In this document: positions 33,015-41,268 of the stretch, piece after piece
How positions within the stretch are numbered: the first letter of the stretch is position 1
Layout of the letters: each line of letters opens with the position of its first letter
Source of the DNA: Halopiger djelfimassiliensis
GTDB lineage: Archaea > Halobacteriota > Halobacteria > Halobacteriales > Natrialbaceae
Length of the DNA: 64,000 nt
Direction: 5' to 3'
NCBI RefSeq assembly: GCF_000455365.1
Contig: NZ_HG315686.1
Location: forward strand, 753,888 to 817,887
The notes under the pieces: generated by a model
What the model was told of the DNA's origin: nothing
What the model saw: the letters and a program-made list of their open reading frames with translations, nothing else
Database searches by the model: none
Made by a program: the position numbers and the translations under genes

Positions 33015-33197
33015 TCAGTCATCTGATTCCTTCTTCCGATCAGGGAGCGGCACCTTGCCGAGATCCGGCATCTTGGCGATTTTATCAAGTTCCGGCTCAT
33101 CCGTCCCGTCTTGAGGCCTAACCGTACGGGCTACATCATCGCGCTCTGGGAGCGGTTCTTTGCCAAGATCTGGCATTTCAGAGATCCAATCAGACAT
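33015..33197 (-). CDS. Small protein with duplicated MPDLGK-x-PLP motif
   Basis: A 60-residue hydrophilic protein with two copies of M-P-D-L-G-K-x-P-L-P (residues 8-17 and 43-52), each followed by a charged tail, separated by 25 residues. This internal duplication argues that the frame is real. The motif might be a short linear docking peptide presented twice. There is no fold or family I recognise. It lies alone between the island and the att site. Confidence 0.45.
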   Translation of the reverse strand: MSDWISEMPDLGKEPLPERDDVARTVRPQDGTDEPELDKIAKMPDLGKVPLPDRKKESDD

Positions 33198-33277
33198 AAT
33201 CAGGCCTACGGGCTGGAGATACTAATTCTTCATCTGGTCTAAGTTCGGATCTGGTTCGAGTAGGTCCTTGAGTCCGG

Positions 33278-33469
33278 CTATGTGGTCAGTCGGGTTCGAG
33301 CGATCACTATAAGTTCTGCACAGAGAACCACTGCTGATATGCCGTAAGCTAGCCACAGAACGGCGCTTGGCAGTATTCCTTGAAGGACGAGAATGGCTCC
33401 GGCGGCAGCAACGAGTAACGTGCCTGTGACAACCGGATCAGAACCGACTATGTCGAGGGGAGCTGCCAT
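33278..33469 (-). CDS. Small two-helix membrane protein
   Basis: A 63-residue hydrophobic protein with two membrane helices, about residues 12-30 and 33-55, ending in a short basic tail. Many such proteins exist in haloarchaeal accessory regions; no specific family can be assigned. The start ATG is at 33469. Confidence 0.45.
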   Translation of the reverse strand: MAAPLDIVGSDPVVTGTLLVAAAGAILVLQGILPSAVLWLAYGISAVVLCAELIVIARTRLTT

Positions 33470-33658
33470 AGGTTCGTGGTTGTGATCCTTCGTTTAATAG
33501 GTGTATGGGACCGGCAGGTAAGTGTTGTTATTACCCATCTGAGGGCATGTGTAGGCTGTTTACCCTCCAAGTTTTGATGATAGACGATTAAATCGGTGGA
33601 AGAGTAGTAGAGGGATCGCTCCCCAGAACACTTACCGCTGCCAGATGTTCGAAGAGAT

Positions 33659-34021
33659 ATGGCTACGATCACGATTGAACGAGAAGACGACTGGTTCGTG
33701 ATTACGGACGAAGAGACGGGAGTGACAACGCAGGGAGAGACGAAATTTGAAGCGCTGTTAATGCTGGCCGATGCTCTCGCTGGCTATACCGACACTGACG
33801 AGGATCCACTAGCCACTGCGCTTGATATCTTCGTCCCCGATCCAGACGCTGAAGAGTTCGCTGCCGACCTTCGAGATGAGGAGTGCGAATCCCCAGAAAT
33901 ACCTGAAGAACAGGTTGCACGGCAAAGAGAAGCATCGCTATGGCTACCCAAATCTCACAAGAAGACAGATTTCTCTGATCCAAATCAAGTCGAAGCCCTC
34001 CTTGAGCGCCTCGAAGCGTAA
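33659..34021 (+). CDS. HicB-like antitoxin-family protein, orphan
   Basis: A 120-residue protein whose first 45 residues match the HicB partial RNase H-like fold: a short strand, then WFVITDEETGVTTQGET and a helix with EALLMLADAL. HicB proteins neutralise the HicA mRNA interferase. The C-terminal 70 residues are acidic and do not resemble the usual ribbon-helix-helix. No HicA-sized partner is seen on either side, so it is an orphan or its toxin has been lost. Confidence 0.55.
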   Translation: MATITIEREDDWFVITDEETGVTTQGETKFEALLMLADALAGYTDTDEDPLATALDIFVPDPDAEEFAADLRDEECESPEIPEEQVARQREASLWLPKSHKKTDFSDPNQVEALLERLEA

Positions 34022-34631
34022 TTCCAAGGAATGTAGTCACGTCAGCAGTGGATTTTGGAGAGACGATAGTCCCGATTTGGGCTCGGGGAACTCTGTCATT
34101 AGGATTCACTGAAAATCCGTACTTTTGATATTTCCGATTCTGCCATCATGCTGCTGAAACAGGTGAGCTTTCGCTGCTCTGTTGTAATTTTCTCTTCCGG
34201 CTCATAGCAGGTCATACGTTGAATAATGATTACTGCGATAATGACTTATCCAGAGCAAGCAGAGGACTTTCCCACGATAGGAGGAACTATGCTGGTATTA
34301 GCGAAAAGACAATCACCTAATGAACATCAGTCGGGATAGAAATCCGAGTCTGCCGTGCGCATGGTGGTCAAATCCAATGGCCTGACGTCGATTGCTTCAA
34401 ACCGTACTGTGACGTAGAACCTGAGTTCGCCGAGTTACTTACACGAATTCAGTCTGTTGGGTTGGGTGTGGCCCTAGTACTATGTGTCTATGCGTCCATC
34501 CAAATGTAGGCGAATCGCATGACACCGGCGATCCCCGTCACGAATCGTAACGAAATCAAATCGGCCGAAGAGGGGTTCATTTATAAGTGTCATACTGCCG
34601 TTTGCCAAATGTTGCCCGTCACGCAGAATGA
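34022..34631. other. Intergenic region left of provirus A
   Basis: About 610 bp of presumed host DNA downstream of the target tRNA site. A TTATAAG box A-like sequence lies near 34581. No open frame longer than about 20 codons with a plausible start was found. I see no inverted repeats typical of an insertion sequence end. Confidence 0.35.
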
Positions 34632-34644
34632 TGGGCGCTGCAGG
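34632..34644. repeat. Left attachment-site core of provirus A
   Basis: TGGGCGCTGCAGG recurs exactly at 52839-52851 in the same orientation, 18,207 bp away. At the right copy it is the 3' end of a minus-strand tRNA fragment. The adjacent integrase lies 43 bp to its right. SNJ2-type integrases use short cores at tRNA 3' ends, which fits. Confidence 0.7.
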
Positions 34645-34686
34645 CCCCCGGATTGCCGCTCGTTTGGGGATACGCGGGTGCGTGTT

Positions 34687-35739
34687 TCATTGGTCTGAAT
34701 TCCTCCGGATAATGTCCCAGCGGCGCGCTGCCTTCTCGCGCTCTGAGGCGCGGTCGTAGTGCTTATCGAGGATCTTCTCTGAGGCGTCGAGATCGTCCGA
34801 AACGACCGGGCGCGGGACGCCGTCGTTCCGGAACTTCGTCACTCGCGCCTTCCGGACGTCGTGGGGCGAGCGCGCCGACGGACACTTGCTCATCGACGAG
34901 TGCTCGGTCGCTTCGCACGTCTCGGGATCGCGGTCGTGGGGGCACTCTTCACCTCGAGCACATGGCCGAGTCCACCGATAGACGGCGTCGCGGATGCAGC
35001 TTGCTGACGCCCGACCCTGGTTGGTCGCGATCAAGGGGTGTCGGCCGTACTCATCAGTGACATCCGGCCGTGGGCCTTCGATCCACGCCTCGAGAACCTT
35101 GGCGTCGCGTTCGGTGAGCCGGACGAAACGTGCCGACTTCTCAGCATTCTTGAGGCGTGTCCCTTCTTCGGGGTTATTTTTGAGCCGGATTCCTGGCTCC
35201 TGGGTGCCGGTATCGAGATCGCCGATGTCGGGGGCGCGGATCGCGCCGGTGCGGAGTCCGCGCCAGAGCAGCACCCAGATCGCGTGATCACGGCTGCCGT
35301 ACTCGTACCGCTCGAGGTAGTCGAGGATCGGCGGAACGCGCGCCGGAACGATCTTACTGTCGCTCACCTCGTCGTCGTCGGAGAGCTCCGGGAGCGGGAC
35401 GCTCAGGTACAGATCTTCCGGTACAGCGCCGATATCTTCGACATTCCTGAGAAACGCGCGGAGTGTGCTCAGATTGCTATGAACCGTCTTCCGCGCGAGT
35501 TCGTCGTCTTGACCGTTGCTGTAGCCGCCCTTACGCCGCCAGTTGCGGTAATCGTAGAGGTCGCGGCCGCTCAGGTTGTTGAGATTGTCGATCCCGCCTT
35601 CTTCGCGGCACCACTCAACGAACGGCCGTAGTTCGCTCTTGTGGGAGGTATGCGTCCAGTCAGCACCGTCGTACTCGACGGCGTCGAGGTGGCGCTCCAC
35701 GGCGGCCGACGGCGTGATCGGCTCGAGATCGTCACTCAT
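34687..35739 (-). CDS. int: SNJ2-type tyrosine integrase of provirus A
   Basis: A 350-residue integrase. Core-binding domain residues 12-110; catalytic Arg163 (WRGLRTGAIR), His293-Arg296 HxxR box and Tyr328 near the C terminus. The Cys-rich insertion before the HxxR box (Cys260, 266, 275, 286) matches those at 1969-3150 and 52986-54017. It lies just inside the left attachment core and reads toward it. It would catalyse integration at the tRNA 3' end. Its start overlaps the end of the small zinc-finger gene upstream, so integrase expression is coupled to that gene. Confidence 0.9.
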   Translation of the reverse strand: MSDDLEPITPSAAVERHLDAVEYDGADWTHTSHKSELRPFVEWCREEGGIDNLNNLSGRDLYDYRNWRRKGGYSNGQDDELARKTVHSNLSTLRAFLRNVEDIGAVPEDLYLSVPLPELSDDDEVSDSKIVPARVPPILDYLERYEYGSRDHAIWVLLWRGLRTGAIRAPDIGDLDTGTQEPGIRLKNNPEEGTRLKNAEKSARFVRLTERDAKVLEAWIEGPRPDVTDEYGRHPLIATNQGRASASCIRDAVYRWTRPCARGEECPHDRDPETCEATEHSSMSKCPSARSPHDVRKARVTKFRNDGVPRPVVSDDLDASEKILDKHYDRASEREKAARRWDIIRRNSDQ

Positions 35740-36028
35740 CGGAGGCCCTCCGTCGCGCGCAGTCGCGACAGATCGGAGCTATGAGCGTCGCGTCGAGCCC
35801 GTCGGCTGGGGCTCCGCAGACGGTACACTCGCCTCCGCTAGTGGTTAGTGCGTGCGGTTCGTCTTGCCGTTGAGGGCGTCCGTGCGCCCTCGTGGTGGCG
35901 TCTGTCATCGTTCGCGTGGTTGACGCCACCTTTTCGGGCCCGCTGGAACGGGCCCGTTCTTCATCGTCCGAGAGAGTCATCAACGACCGTTTCGGTGGCT
36001 TAGTTCTACGTATGGATGGGTGTTGCAT
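35732..36028 (-). CDS. Small zinc-finger protein upstream of integrase
   Basis: Up to 98 residues. The C-terminal 35 hold a CxxC...CxxC zinc knuckle (CTVCG, then CRDCARRRA) typical of small haloarchaeal viral proteins. The N-terminal 40 residues are poorly supported and overlap a strong inverted repeat; initiation at the ATG at 35908 giving 58 residues is at least as likely. The gene overlaps int by eight bases. It could be an excisionase-like or regulatory partner, judged only from position and size. Confidence 0.55.
   Translation of the reverse strand: MQHPSIRRTKPPKRSLMTLSDDEERARSSGPEKVASTTRTMTDATTRAHGRPQRQDEPHALTTSGGECTVCGAPADGLDATLIAPICRDCARRRASDE
35894..35956. repeat. Nested inverted repeats near the integrase operon start
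   Basis: GGTGGCGTC (35894-35902) pairs perfectly with GACGCCACC (35922-35930) across a 19-base spacer and is followed by TTTT. Next to it the self-complementary CGGGCCCG occurs twice (35935-35942, 35949-35956). The ATG at 35908 lies in the loop of the first repeat. This may be a terminator for rightward reading or a hairpin masking the start of the zinc-finger gene. Confidence 0.45.
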
Positions 36029-36108
36029 AAGTGTAACGCTATATTGGATTCAGTATTCGGGTCCGAATCTACCATACTCTTATAATCCTCGTCGGACAAG
36101 CTAGGGTA

Positions 36109-36429
36109 GTGAGACGGAGCGCGGACTGGCAAACGATCTGGGACGATCGTATCCTCGAGTTATTAGCTCGCGAAGGGCCTACGGCGGTCGGGGATATCGT
36201 TGATCATCCTTTGATTCGCGTGAGTAAGGCAACTGTGAGCCGTCGCTGCCGTAAACTGGCTGACCGCGGACTGCTTGAGGCTCACGGAAATGGAGTATAC
36301 AGCGTTACTGATAACGGATTAGCGTATCTTGAGGGGGAGTATGATGCAGCGGACGCAGATACTCTCGATGTAACTCCCGAAGAAGGAGCGCGAAGGACGG
36401 CAGAATCACTCAACGACGACGGTAATTAG
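36109..36429 (+). CDS. Winged-helix regulator, phiH1-repressor-like
   Basis: A 106-residue protein starting with GTG. Residues 12-75 form a winged helix (LELLAREGPTAVGDIVDH; recognition helix VSKATVSRRCRKLAD; wing GNGVYSVTDNG), as in the haloarchaeal PhiH1-repressor-type family. A TTATAA box A about 30 bp upstream (36080-36085) suggests a leaderless transcript. It is divergent from the integrase operon with 80 bp between them, the arrangement of a lysogeny switch: it probably represses int or the structural genes. Confidence 0.7.
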   Translation: MRRSADWQTIWDDRILELLAREGPTAVGDIVDHPLIRVSKATVSRRCRKLADRGLLEAHGNGVYSVTDNGLAYLEGEYDAADADTLDVTPEEGARRTAESLNDDGN

Positions 36430-36504
36430 CCCTAAGCCGGTACAATTCCGCTATCGCGCCGACGAGATAGAGTAGATGCAACAGGATAGCGGACTCTACT
36501 AAGC

Positions 36505-37149
36505 TCATAATCCGTATAATTCTCCGCGATCGAGCGCTCTCCCGATTGTTCTCCGACTCGTATCCAATTCTCTCGCCGCTTGACGCTTTGACATCTCACC
36601 CTTTGAGACCATCTCGAGGACTGTGGTGACGCGATCGTAGTCGTCGGACTCTACGAGCCGGCCATCGTCTTTTGCGAAGCCGAGCGGCGCGGGTCCGTGG
36701 TGATACTCTTCGTTGTTCATTCGGGCCGCGATCCCCTCCTTCGTCCGCTGCTGGGCCATATTGGCTTCAAGCTCCGCGAATACGCCGAGTAGTTGCAGGA
36801 CAGCGCGCTGAAAGGGGTCATCGTCGTCCGGCCGGATCTGCAGGCCCTCGTCGATGATATGCAGCTCCGTTCCCGCGCTCTCGAAGCGCTCAACCGTCCG
36901 ATCCAGATCCCTAATCGAACGTGAGATACGGCTCACGGACTTACAGACGACCGCATCAAGGTCCTCGAGGGCATCGATCATATCCTGGTAGCCGCTCCGC
37001 TCGGTGTCCGTGCCGGTGCTCTTGTCTGTCCAAGCTACGGTCTCGTTGAGCGGACGCTCAAGCGTGTCTGTCACGTACGTAGTGGTCGTTTCTCGTTGCC
37101 GGTCGACGGACTGGTCCTCGGTGCTCACGCGGAGATATACGCCGATCAT
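36505..37149 (-). CDS. Serine recombinase (resolvase/invertase family)
   Basis: A 214-residue small serine recombinase if begun at the ATG at 37149 (MIGVYLRVSTEDQ); the frame extends 31 codons further upstream without resolvase similarity. Ser9 is the nucleophile; the CKSVSRISRSIRDL segment carries the conserved arginines, and a C-terminal helix-turn-helix (SKRQAARELDTSRRTIGRAL) binds the site. Such enzymes resolve dimers or invert DNA. Having it beside a tyrosine integrase suggests a job in plasmid-state maintenance of the virus genome rather than integration. Confidence 0.85.
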   Translation of the reverse strand: MIGVYLRVSTEDQSVDRQRETTTTYVTDTLERPLNETVAWTDKSTGTDTERSGYQDMIDALEDLDAVVCKSVSRISRSIRDLDRTVERFESAGTELHIIDEGLQIRPDDDDPFQRAVLQLLGVFAELEANMAQQRTKEGIAARMNNEEYHHGPAPLGFAKDDGRLVESDDYDRVTTVLEMVSKGEMSKRQAARELDTSRRTIGRALDRGELYGL

Positions 37150-37549
37150 CGTACGATAGACGCGCAGGTAGGTGGGCATATGAAGAGCCGCCCTTACGCA
37201 CAGTCTGTGCAAATACGTTCGTTCCCGCTGGGGGTTCGACAAGATACGGTCGGTGGGGGAGGGGGTATCTCCCGGCTATGCGCGCGCGTGGGAGAGGCAA
37301 TACTTACCAACGGGCGGATCCGAGTCTCGGCTGGTTCGTTGGTAATCGAGACGGATGTCGCGGGGGTCGATTAGATTACCAACAGATTGGTGAGTCGTTG
37401 AATCGGTGAGTGGGTTAGTCGTGTAGTGGGTCACTCGCCGAATCAACGAGTCGTTGAGTAGGCGACTCGTGAATTCGTTGATTGGTAGATTCAGGCCTGA
37501 TATCCTGGCTATACGGCATTTTATGGGCCACGGATTAGAGGGATAATGT

Positions 37550-37861
37550 ATGTCGGAACATATGACCGATCGGACTAACGAACCGGACGTGGAAGCACTT
37601 GAGAGACTCCGAAACGGCCGATATAACCACCTTAGCGACGATCGGTCACTTGCGGCCGACGGACTCGAGGGAGATCTCTCAGATATCCAGCGGCTCAAGT
37701 TGGTAACAGTATTCGACGAGATATTCTCAATCGAGATCGAGAGTGTCTCAGTCGGGGATTTACCAACGAACCCGGTCGTTGTCATTCCGGAGTGCGACCC
37801 TGATACCGAGATCCATCTCCGTCGGAGCGCTCCAACTCCCGAATTGGTAACGGTTGAGTGA
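37550..37861 (+). CDS. Hypothetical provirus protein
   Basis: A 103-residue acidic protein. It begins MSEHMTD and contains a possible helical N-terminal region and a beta-rich C terminus ending in TVE. No known fold is recognised. It is convergent with the winged-helix gene at 37935-38285, and the pair enclose two copies of an ORB-like repeat; its stop codon abuts the first copy. Homologues, if any, should be sought in other pleolipovirus-like elements. Confidence 0.5.
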   Translation: MSEHMTDRTNEPDVEALERLRNGRYNHLSDDRSLAADGLEGDLSDIQRLKLVTVFDEIFSIEIESVSVGDLPTNPVVVIPECDPDTEIHLRRSAPTPELVTVE

Positions 37862-37936
37862 CCCCACCCCTAGTTTGGAGTGAGCTTCTCAAGGAGTCAA
37901 CAGGAAATCACCCCACCCCTAGTTTGGAGTGAGCTT
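37861..37936. repeat. Two 27-bp direct repeats resembling origin recognition boxes
   Basis: A perfect 27-bp repeat lies at 37861-37887 and 37910-37936. On the minus strand its core CACTCCAAACTAGGGGTG resembles the haloarchaeal Orc1/Cdc6 recognition box as I remember it (CACTGGAAACGAGGGGT). They fill the gap between two convergent genes, overlapping both stop codons by a base or two. Either an origin element of the provirus or paired transcription-stop signals. Confidence 0.6.
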
Positions 37937-38285
37937 ACCAATTCTCGGTTGTGTCGATACTCGGAAGTTCGTCTTCCCACCCTTCCTTGGCGTAAGCGTC
38001 GTCGCTGGGCGCGGATTCGAAGAGTTGAACGGCTGAATCGAGCGATTCGAGCCGGCGCTTTAGCTTATCTGCTCGATCTGGGTCAACGTAGTAGGCACTG
38101 TCCGACCGTTCGACGAGCTCTTTCTCGAAGAGGCGTTCCATCGTGTTCGACGCGCTCGACTCGCTGATCTCGGTCTGCTCTGCGATCACGTCGGGGGTGA
38201 ATCCGTACTCACGGTGCGTGACCAGAAAACTGAGCGCCTGGTACTTGTTCGTATCTGGCTTAACCGGGAACGGATCCTCCGGCAT
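37935..38285 (-). CDS. MarR-like winged-helix protein
   Basis: A 116-residue protein. Residues 15-70 are a winged helix with DVIAEQTEISESSASNTMER as the helix-turn-helix and a DSAYYV wing; the C terminus is a short helix and an acidic tail. It may regulate the downstream leftward structural operon or bind the adjacent ORB-like repeats as a replication initiator. Betapleolipoviruses lack a rolling-circle Rep, and a small winged-helix protein next to repeats is a reasonable initiator candidate. Confidence 0.65.
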   Translation of the reverse strand: MPEDPFPVKPDTNKYQALSFLVTHREYGFTPDVIAEQTEISESSASNTMERLFEKELVERSDSAYYVDPDRADKLKRRLESLDSAVQLFESAPSDDAYAKEGWEDELPSIDTTENW

Positions 38286-38325
38286 CGTTACCGATCTATT
38301 CGTCGGTCAATACATCAACCCCACG

Positions 38326-39240
38326 CTAGTCCTGCCACTCAGGCTCTTTATCGACAGACGCCTCTCCGCCGTTGAGCGATTGCTGACCGTCTATCTCTTC
38401 CGTCTCTGTCGTGAGCTTGGCGTCTTGGTACTCCGGCTCCTCCTCGGCGTGGCGATCGTCACGGTCGTCGGCAAAGCGCTCAGACGCACCTTGCGTGCTC
38501 TGCCCCAGGCGGTCGGATGTCCTGGCGGCCGCGTCACCGACGTCAAGCTGGCCCTGCCGGTCACGATCGTCGACGAGAGCCGGCTCATCTGCGTCCTCGG
38601 GACGCTCACCCTGGGGGTCGGGATCGAGGACTCCGGCCTCCTCGGCGTCCCGGATCCGCTCCTTGAGCGCGTCGCGGTCAATCTCCCGCGCCAGATCCTC
38701 GGCCAGGAGGTCCTCGTCCTCGTCCCAACTCTCGATATCTCCCGGCCGGATCTCTGGATCGGTCGCGACGCCCCGTAGTGCCTCATCGGGAGCGAGCGAG
38801 ATATCGGCTCGAGACGCCCGCAGTGAGAGCTCACGATCGCGGTCCATCCGGTCGACGTGGTGCCGCACGGCCGGCTCGAGATCGTCGACGTCGACCTCCT
38901 CTCGGATCCGCTCGTGGATAGCGCGCTCGAGGAGATCGTGATCGTCGTCCCACTCGTCGCGATCGCTCTTAGCCATCAGCCGCGAGAGAGTTACCAACTC
39001 GTCGACTGAGAGATCTTCAATCGGTGGAATCTCGTCCGGAGCGGGCGGCATATCCGCGACTGTGAGCTTACCAACGTCGACCGGCTGGGGGTCGGCTGCT
39101 GGCTCCTCGACATCGATGTTACCGACGTCGACGTCTCCAGCCGGGCCGAGATACTCCCAGTGGTGCTCACCGCCATCGTAGGTGACTCGGTAAGCGTACG
39201 GCCCCGCACCGTTGATCCGCTTGGTTTGGATACTCGTCAT
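38326..39240 (-). CDS. Paralogous acidic protein 1
   Basis: A 304-residue protein. The first 40 residues (TKRINGAGPYAYRVTYDGG, then HHWEYLG) match the start of the upstream gene product at about two of every three positions, marking an old duplication. The rest is very acidic, helical and low in complexity, suggesting an elongated or disordered charged protein. It could be an internal virion or DNA-compacting protein; no family is known to me. It follows the paralogue by 7 bp in the same operon as the VP8-like ATPase. Confidence 0.6.
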   Translation of the reverse strand: MTSIQTKRINGAGPYAYRVTYDGGEHHWEYLGPAGDVDVGNIDVEEPAADPQPVDVGKLTVADMPPAPDEIPPIEDLSVDELVTLSRLMAKSDRDEWDDDHDLLERAIHERIREEVDVDDLEPAVRHHVDRMDRDRELSLRASRADISLAPDEALRGVATDPEIRPGDIESWDEDEDLLAEDLAREIDRDALKERIRDAEEAGVLDPDPQGERPEDADEPALVDDRDRQGQLDVGDAAARTSDRLGQSTQGASERFADDRDDRHAEEEPEYQDAKLTTETEEIDGQQSLNGGEASVDKEPEWQD

Positions 39241-39247
39241 CTGCTCG

Positions 39248-40147
39248 TTAGTCGCCCGCTGCGGGGCTCACGCCCGCATCTTTGCGTTCGTCATTCATAT
39301 TCCGAGCAAAGTCCTCGGCGTCGCGGCTGTAGTGCTCGAGTTGCTCGATCTCCTCGTCGGACCAACCGAGATCTCGGAGTTCGTCACAGGCTTCGTCGTG
39401 GCCTTCCTCACAGGCTTCGCGGGCGCGCTTCTCAAGTTGGCTCTGTGCCTTGTTGTAGGCGTCTGCGTGCCGCTTGGCTTGCGCGCCCTCTCGCTCCTCG
39501 TGGTCCATTCGCTGGCCGCGATCGTCGCGCCGAGCGCGCTCCGCGACGCCCCGGTGCTCGTCGACTGTGAGCTCCGGATCATAGTGCGCCGTCCAGTCGT
39601 CGACGCCCTCGCCCTGGAGGATCGCCTTGGCGCTCCGGGCGTGCATCACGTTGGTGCGAGTGAAGTCTAATCTCCTCTTTTCGGCGTCTGTGAGCTCTGC
39701 CTGTCCGTGTTGGTCCGCGAGATAGGCTCGAGAGTCGGCCGCCTCGCCGGTGACGCGCGTCCGGGTCGCTCGAGTAGCCTCCGGCGAGAGCTCGATCGTC
39801 TTAGTCCGCCGATCGTCCGACTCGGCGAGGTGTTCGTCTGGGATCTCGTCGCGGACAGCGTTAGCCGACTCGCGGTCGCCAAACTCGACGGACTCAACGT
39901 CTCGAGCGCTATACCCGCCGTCCTCGGCGACGTCCTCGACCGGCTCGGAACCGATCTCTCCGCGCGCCATCATTTGCCCGGCTTCGGCTGGATCCAGGTC
40001 CTCGAGGTCGGGCTCGCCGTCGTCGTTGGTAGCGTCGACCTCGCCGGCTTTGCCGAGATACTCCCAATGCTGTTCGTCGCCGTCGTAGGCAACTCGATAG
40101 CTGTACGGCCCGTATCCGTTGATCGTCTTAGTCTGTATGCTTGCCAT
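39248..40147 (-). CDS. Paralogous acidic protein 2
   Basis: A 299-residue protein from the ATG at 40147 (MASIQTK). Its N-terminal 40 residues are shared with the downstream paralogue, including GPYSYRVAYDGDEQHWEYLG. The C-terminal 200 residues are charged and helical with long runs of Arg and Glu, perhaps coiled coil. It starts nine bases after the VP8-like ATPase gene ends. The conserved N-terminal module probably binds something common to both, and the divergent tails may differ in partner. Confidence 0.6.
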   Translation of the reverse strand: MASIQTKTINGYGPYSYRVAYDGDEQHWEYLGKAGEVDATNDDGEPDLEDLDPAEAGQMMARGEIGSEPVEDVAEDGGYSARDVESVEFGDRESANAVRDEIPDEHLAESDDRRTKTIELSPEATRATRTRVTGEAADSRAYLADQHGQAELTDAEKRRLDFTRTNVMHARSAKAILQGEGVDDWTAHYDPELTVDEHRGVAERARRDDRGQRMDHEEREGAQAKRHADAYNKAQSQLEKRAREACEEGHDEACDELRDLGWSDEEIEQLEHYSRDAEDFARNMNDERKDAGVSPAAGD

Positions 40148-40155
40148 ATTGGTAA

Positions 40156-41268
40156 TCAGTCCTCCTTGAGTCGCGGATCCGGCTCGCCGTCCCACTGTGA
40201 CCGATGGGCGTGACAGTATCCGGACTCGTGCTTAACAGTCGCTCCGCAGTCTGTACCGTCGGTTTTCTCGCCCCGGCAGCTCCGGTAATCCTTGGCCGAG
40301 TTTCCGGCGTCATCGGCGTCCTCGTCATCCTGGTACTGCTCCCAGTCCTCGATGAGCTTCCCCTTCCGGATCTGCTTCGCGGGGTAGTCGAGATCGAGCT
40401 CGAACGTCGCGAAGTAGTTGGTATCAGCACCCCACGCGGACGACTCCGGTACGTCGCGCATCCCTCGGATTTTGATCCAGGGCTCGCCGCGCTGGTAGTC
40501 CGTCCAGCCCTCGTAGACGGTCGCACAGTCGATCAAGCCCTCGTCGACCTTGCCGTCCGCCTCGAGGACGACATCCGACTGATTGCGGACGATCGCGGCG
40601 ATGTCCGTGTCGTGCTCGTGCCCGATCACGATTAGGCGAGTAGAGCCGCCCTCCCCCTTGCGGAGCGCGTTGATGAACCGGCTGAAGCTCGCTCGGACCT
40701 CCCCGCCGCCGTGAGCGTGAGCGTTGACCGTCGACGACCACTCGTCGCCGATTACCAATTTCTCCCCGTCCGTGTCGCGGACCCACTCGAGCATCCCGGA
40801 GAGTGTGTCGGCATACTCGACGTCGTCGTGCTCGTCGGGCCCCCGGATATTGGTAAGCACCGAGAGCTCGCCGCCAAACTCGGCGTGTAGGTGACGCGCG
40901 AGATCGAGCGCTTTGGTCGTCTTGCCGCTCCCCTTGGGGCCCTTGATTAGGAGCTGTTGAGCGGCCGGCTTGAGCGCTGAGACGAGCATATCGTAGCCCG
41001 TCGCTTCAACACGGGACTCCGACAGCCCGGTTGCGGCGTTCATCGTCGCGACATCGCCACTCCGGCGCGCGTCGCGGAGCGCGTCGGTCGCCGTCTGCCG
41101 CGCGAGCATATCGTACAGCGGACTCTCCTTGTCGAGATCGGCTCGCTCGCACGCGAGTAGGACGTCGCCGATTCCAGGGTCGTCCGACAGCACGCTCTCG
41201 AGGTTAGCCTCGACGTCGCCGTCGCGTAGCTGGTCGGCGAGCTCGGCCGCCTTGTAGCCCTCGCTCAT
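40156..41268 (-). CDS. VP8-like P-loop ATPase of pleolipovirus
   Basis: A 370-residue ATPase. Walker A GPKGSGKTT at 110-118, Walker B LVIGDEW with Asp175/Glu176, an ISHEH-like sensor (VIGHEHD). A C-terminal segment (CRGEKTDGTDCG, then CHAHRSQW) is a zinc finger. The family (pleolipovirus VP8-like, related to Zot/HerA-type NTPases) is presumed to act in genome packaging or virion assembly. It overlaps the upstream membrane protein gene by four bases and closes the structural block in the standard order. Confidence 0.8.
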   Translation of the reverse strand: MSEGYKAAELADQLRDGDVEANLESVLSDDPGIGDVLLACERADLDKESPLYDMLARQTATDALRDARRSGDVATMNAATGLSESRVEATGYDMLVSALKPAAQQLLIKGPKGSGKTTKALDLARHLHAEFGGELSVLTNIRGPDEHDDVEYADTLSGMLEWVRDTDGEKLVIGDEWSSTVNAHAHGGGEVRASFSRFINALRKGEGGSTRLIVIGHEHDTDIAAIVRNQSDVVLEADGKVDEGLIDCATVYEGWTDYQRGEPWIKIRGMRDVPESSAWGADTNYFATFELDLDYPAKQIRKGKLIEDWEQYQDDEDADDAGNSAKDYRSCRGEKTDGTDCGATVKHESGYCHAHRSQWDGEPDPRLKED

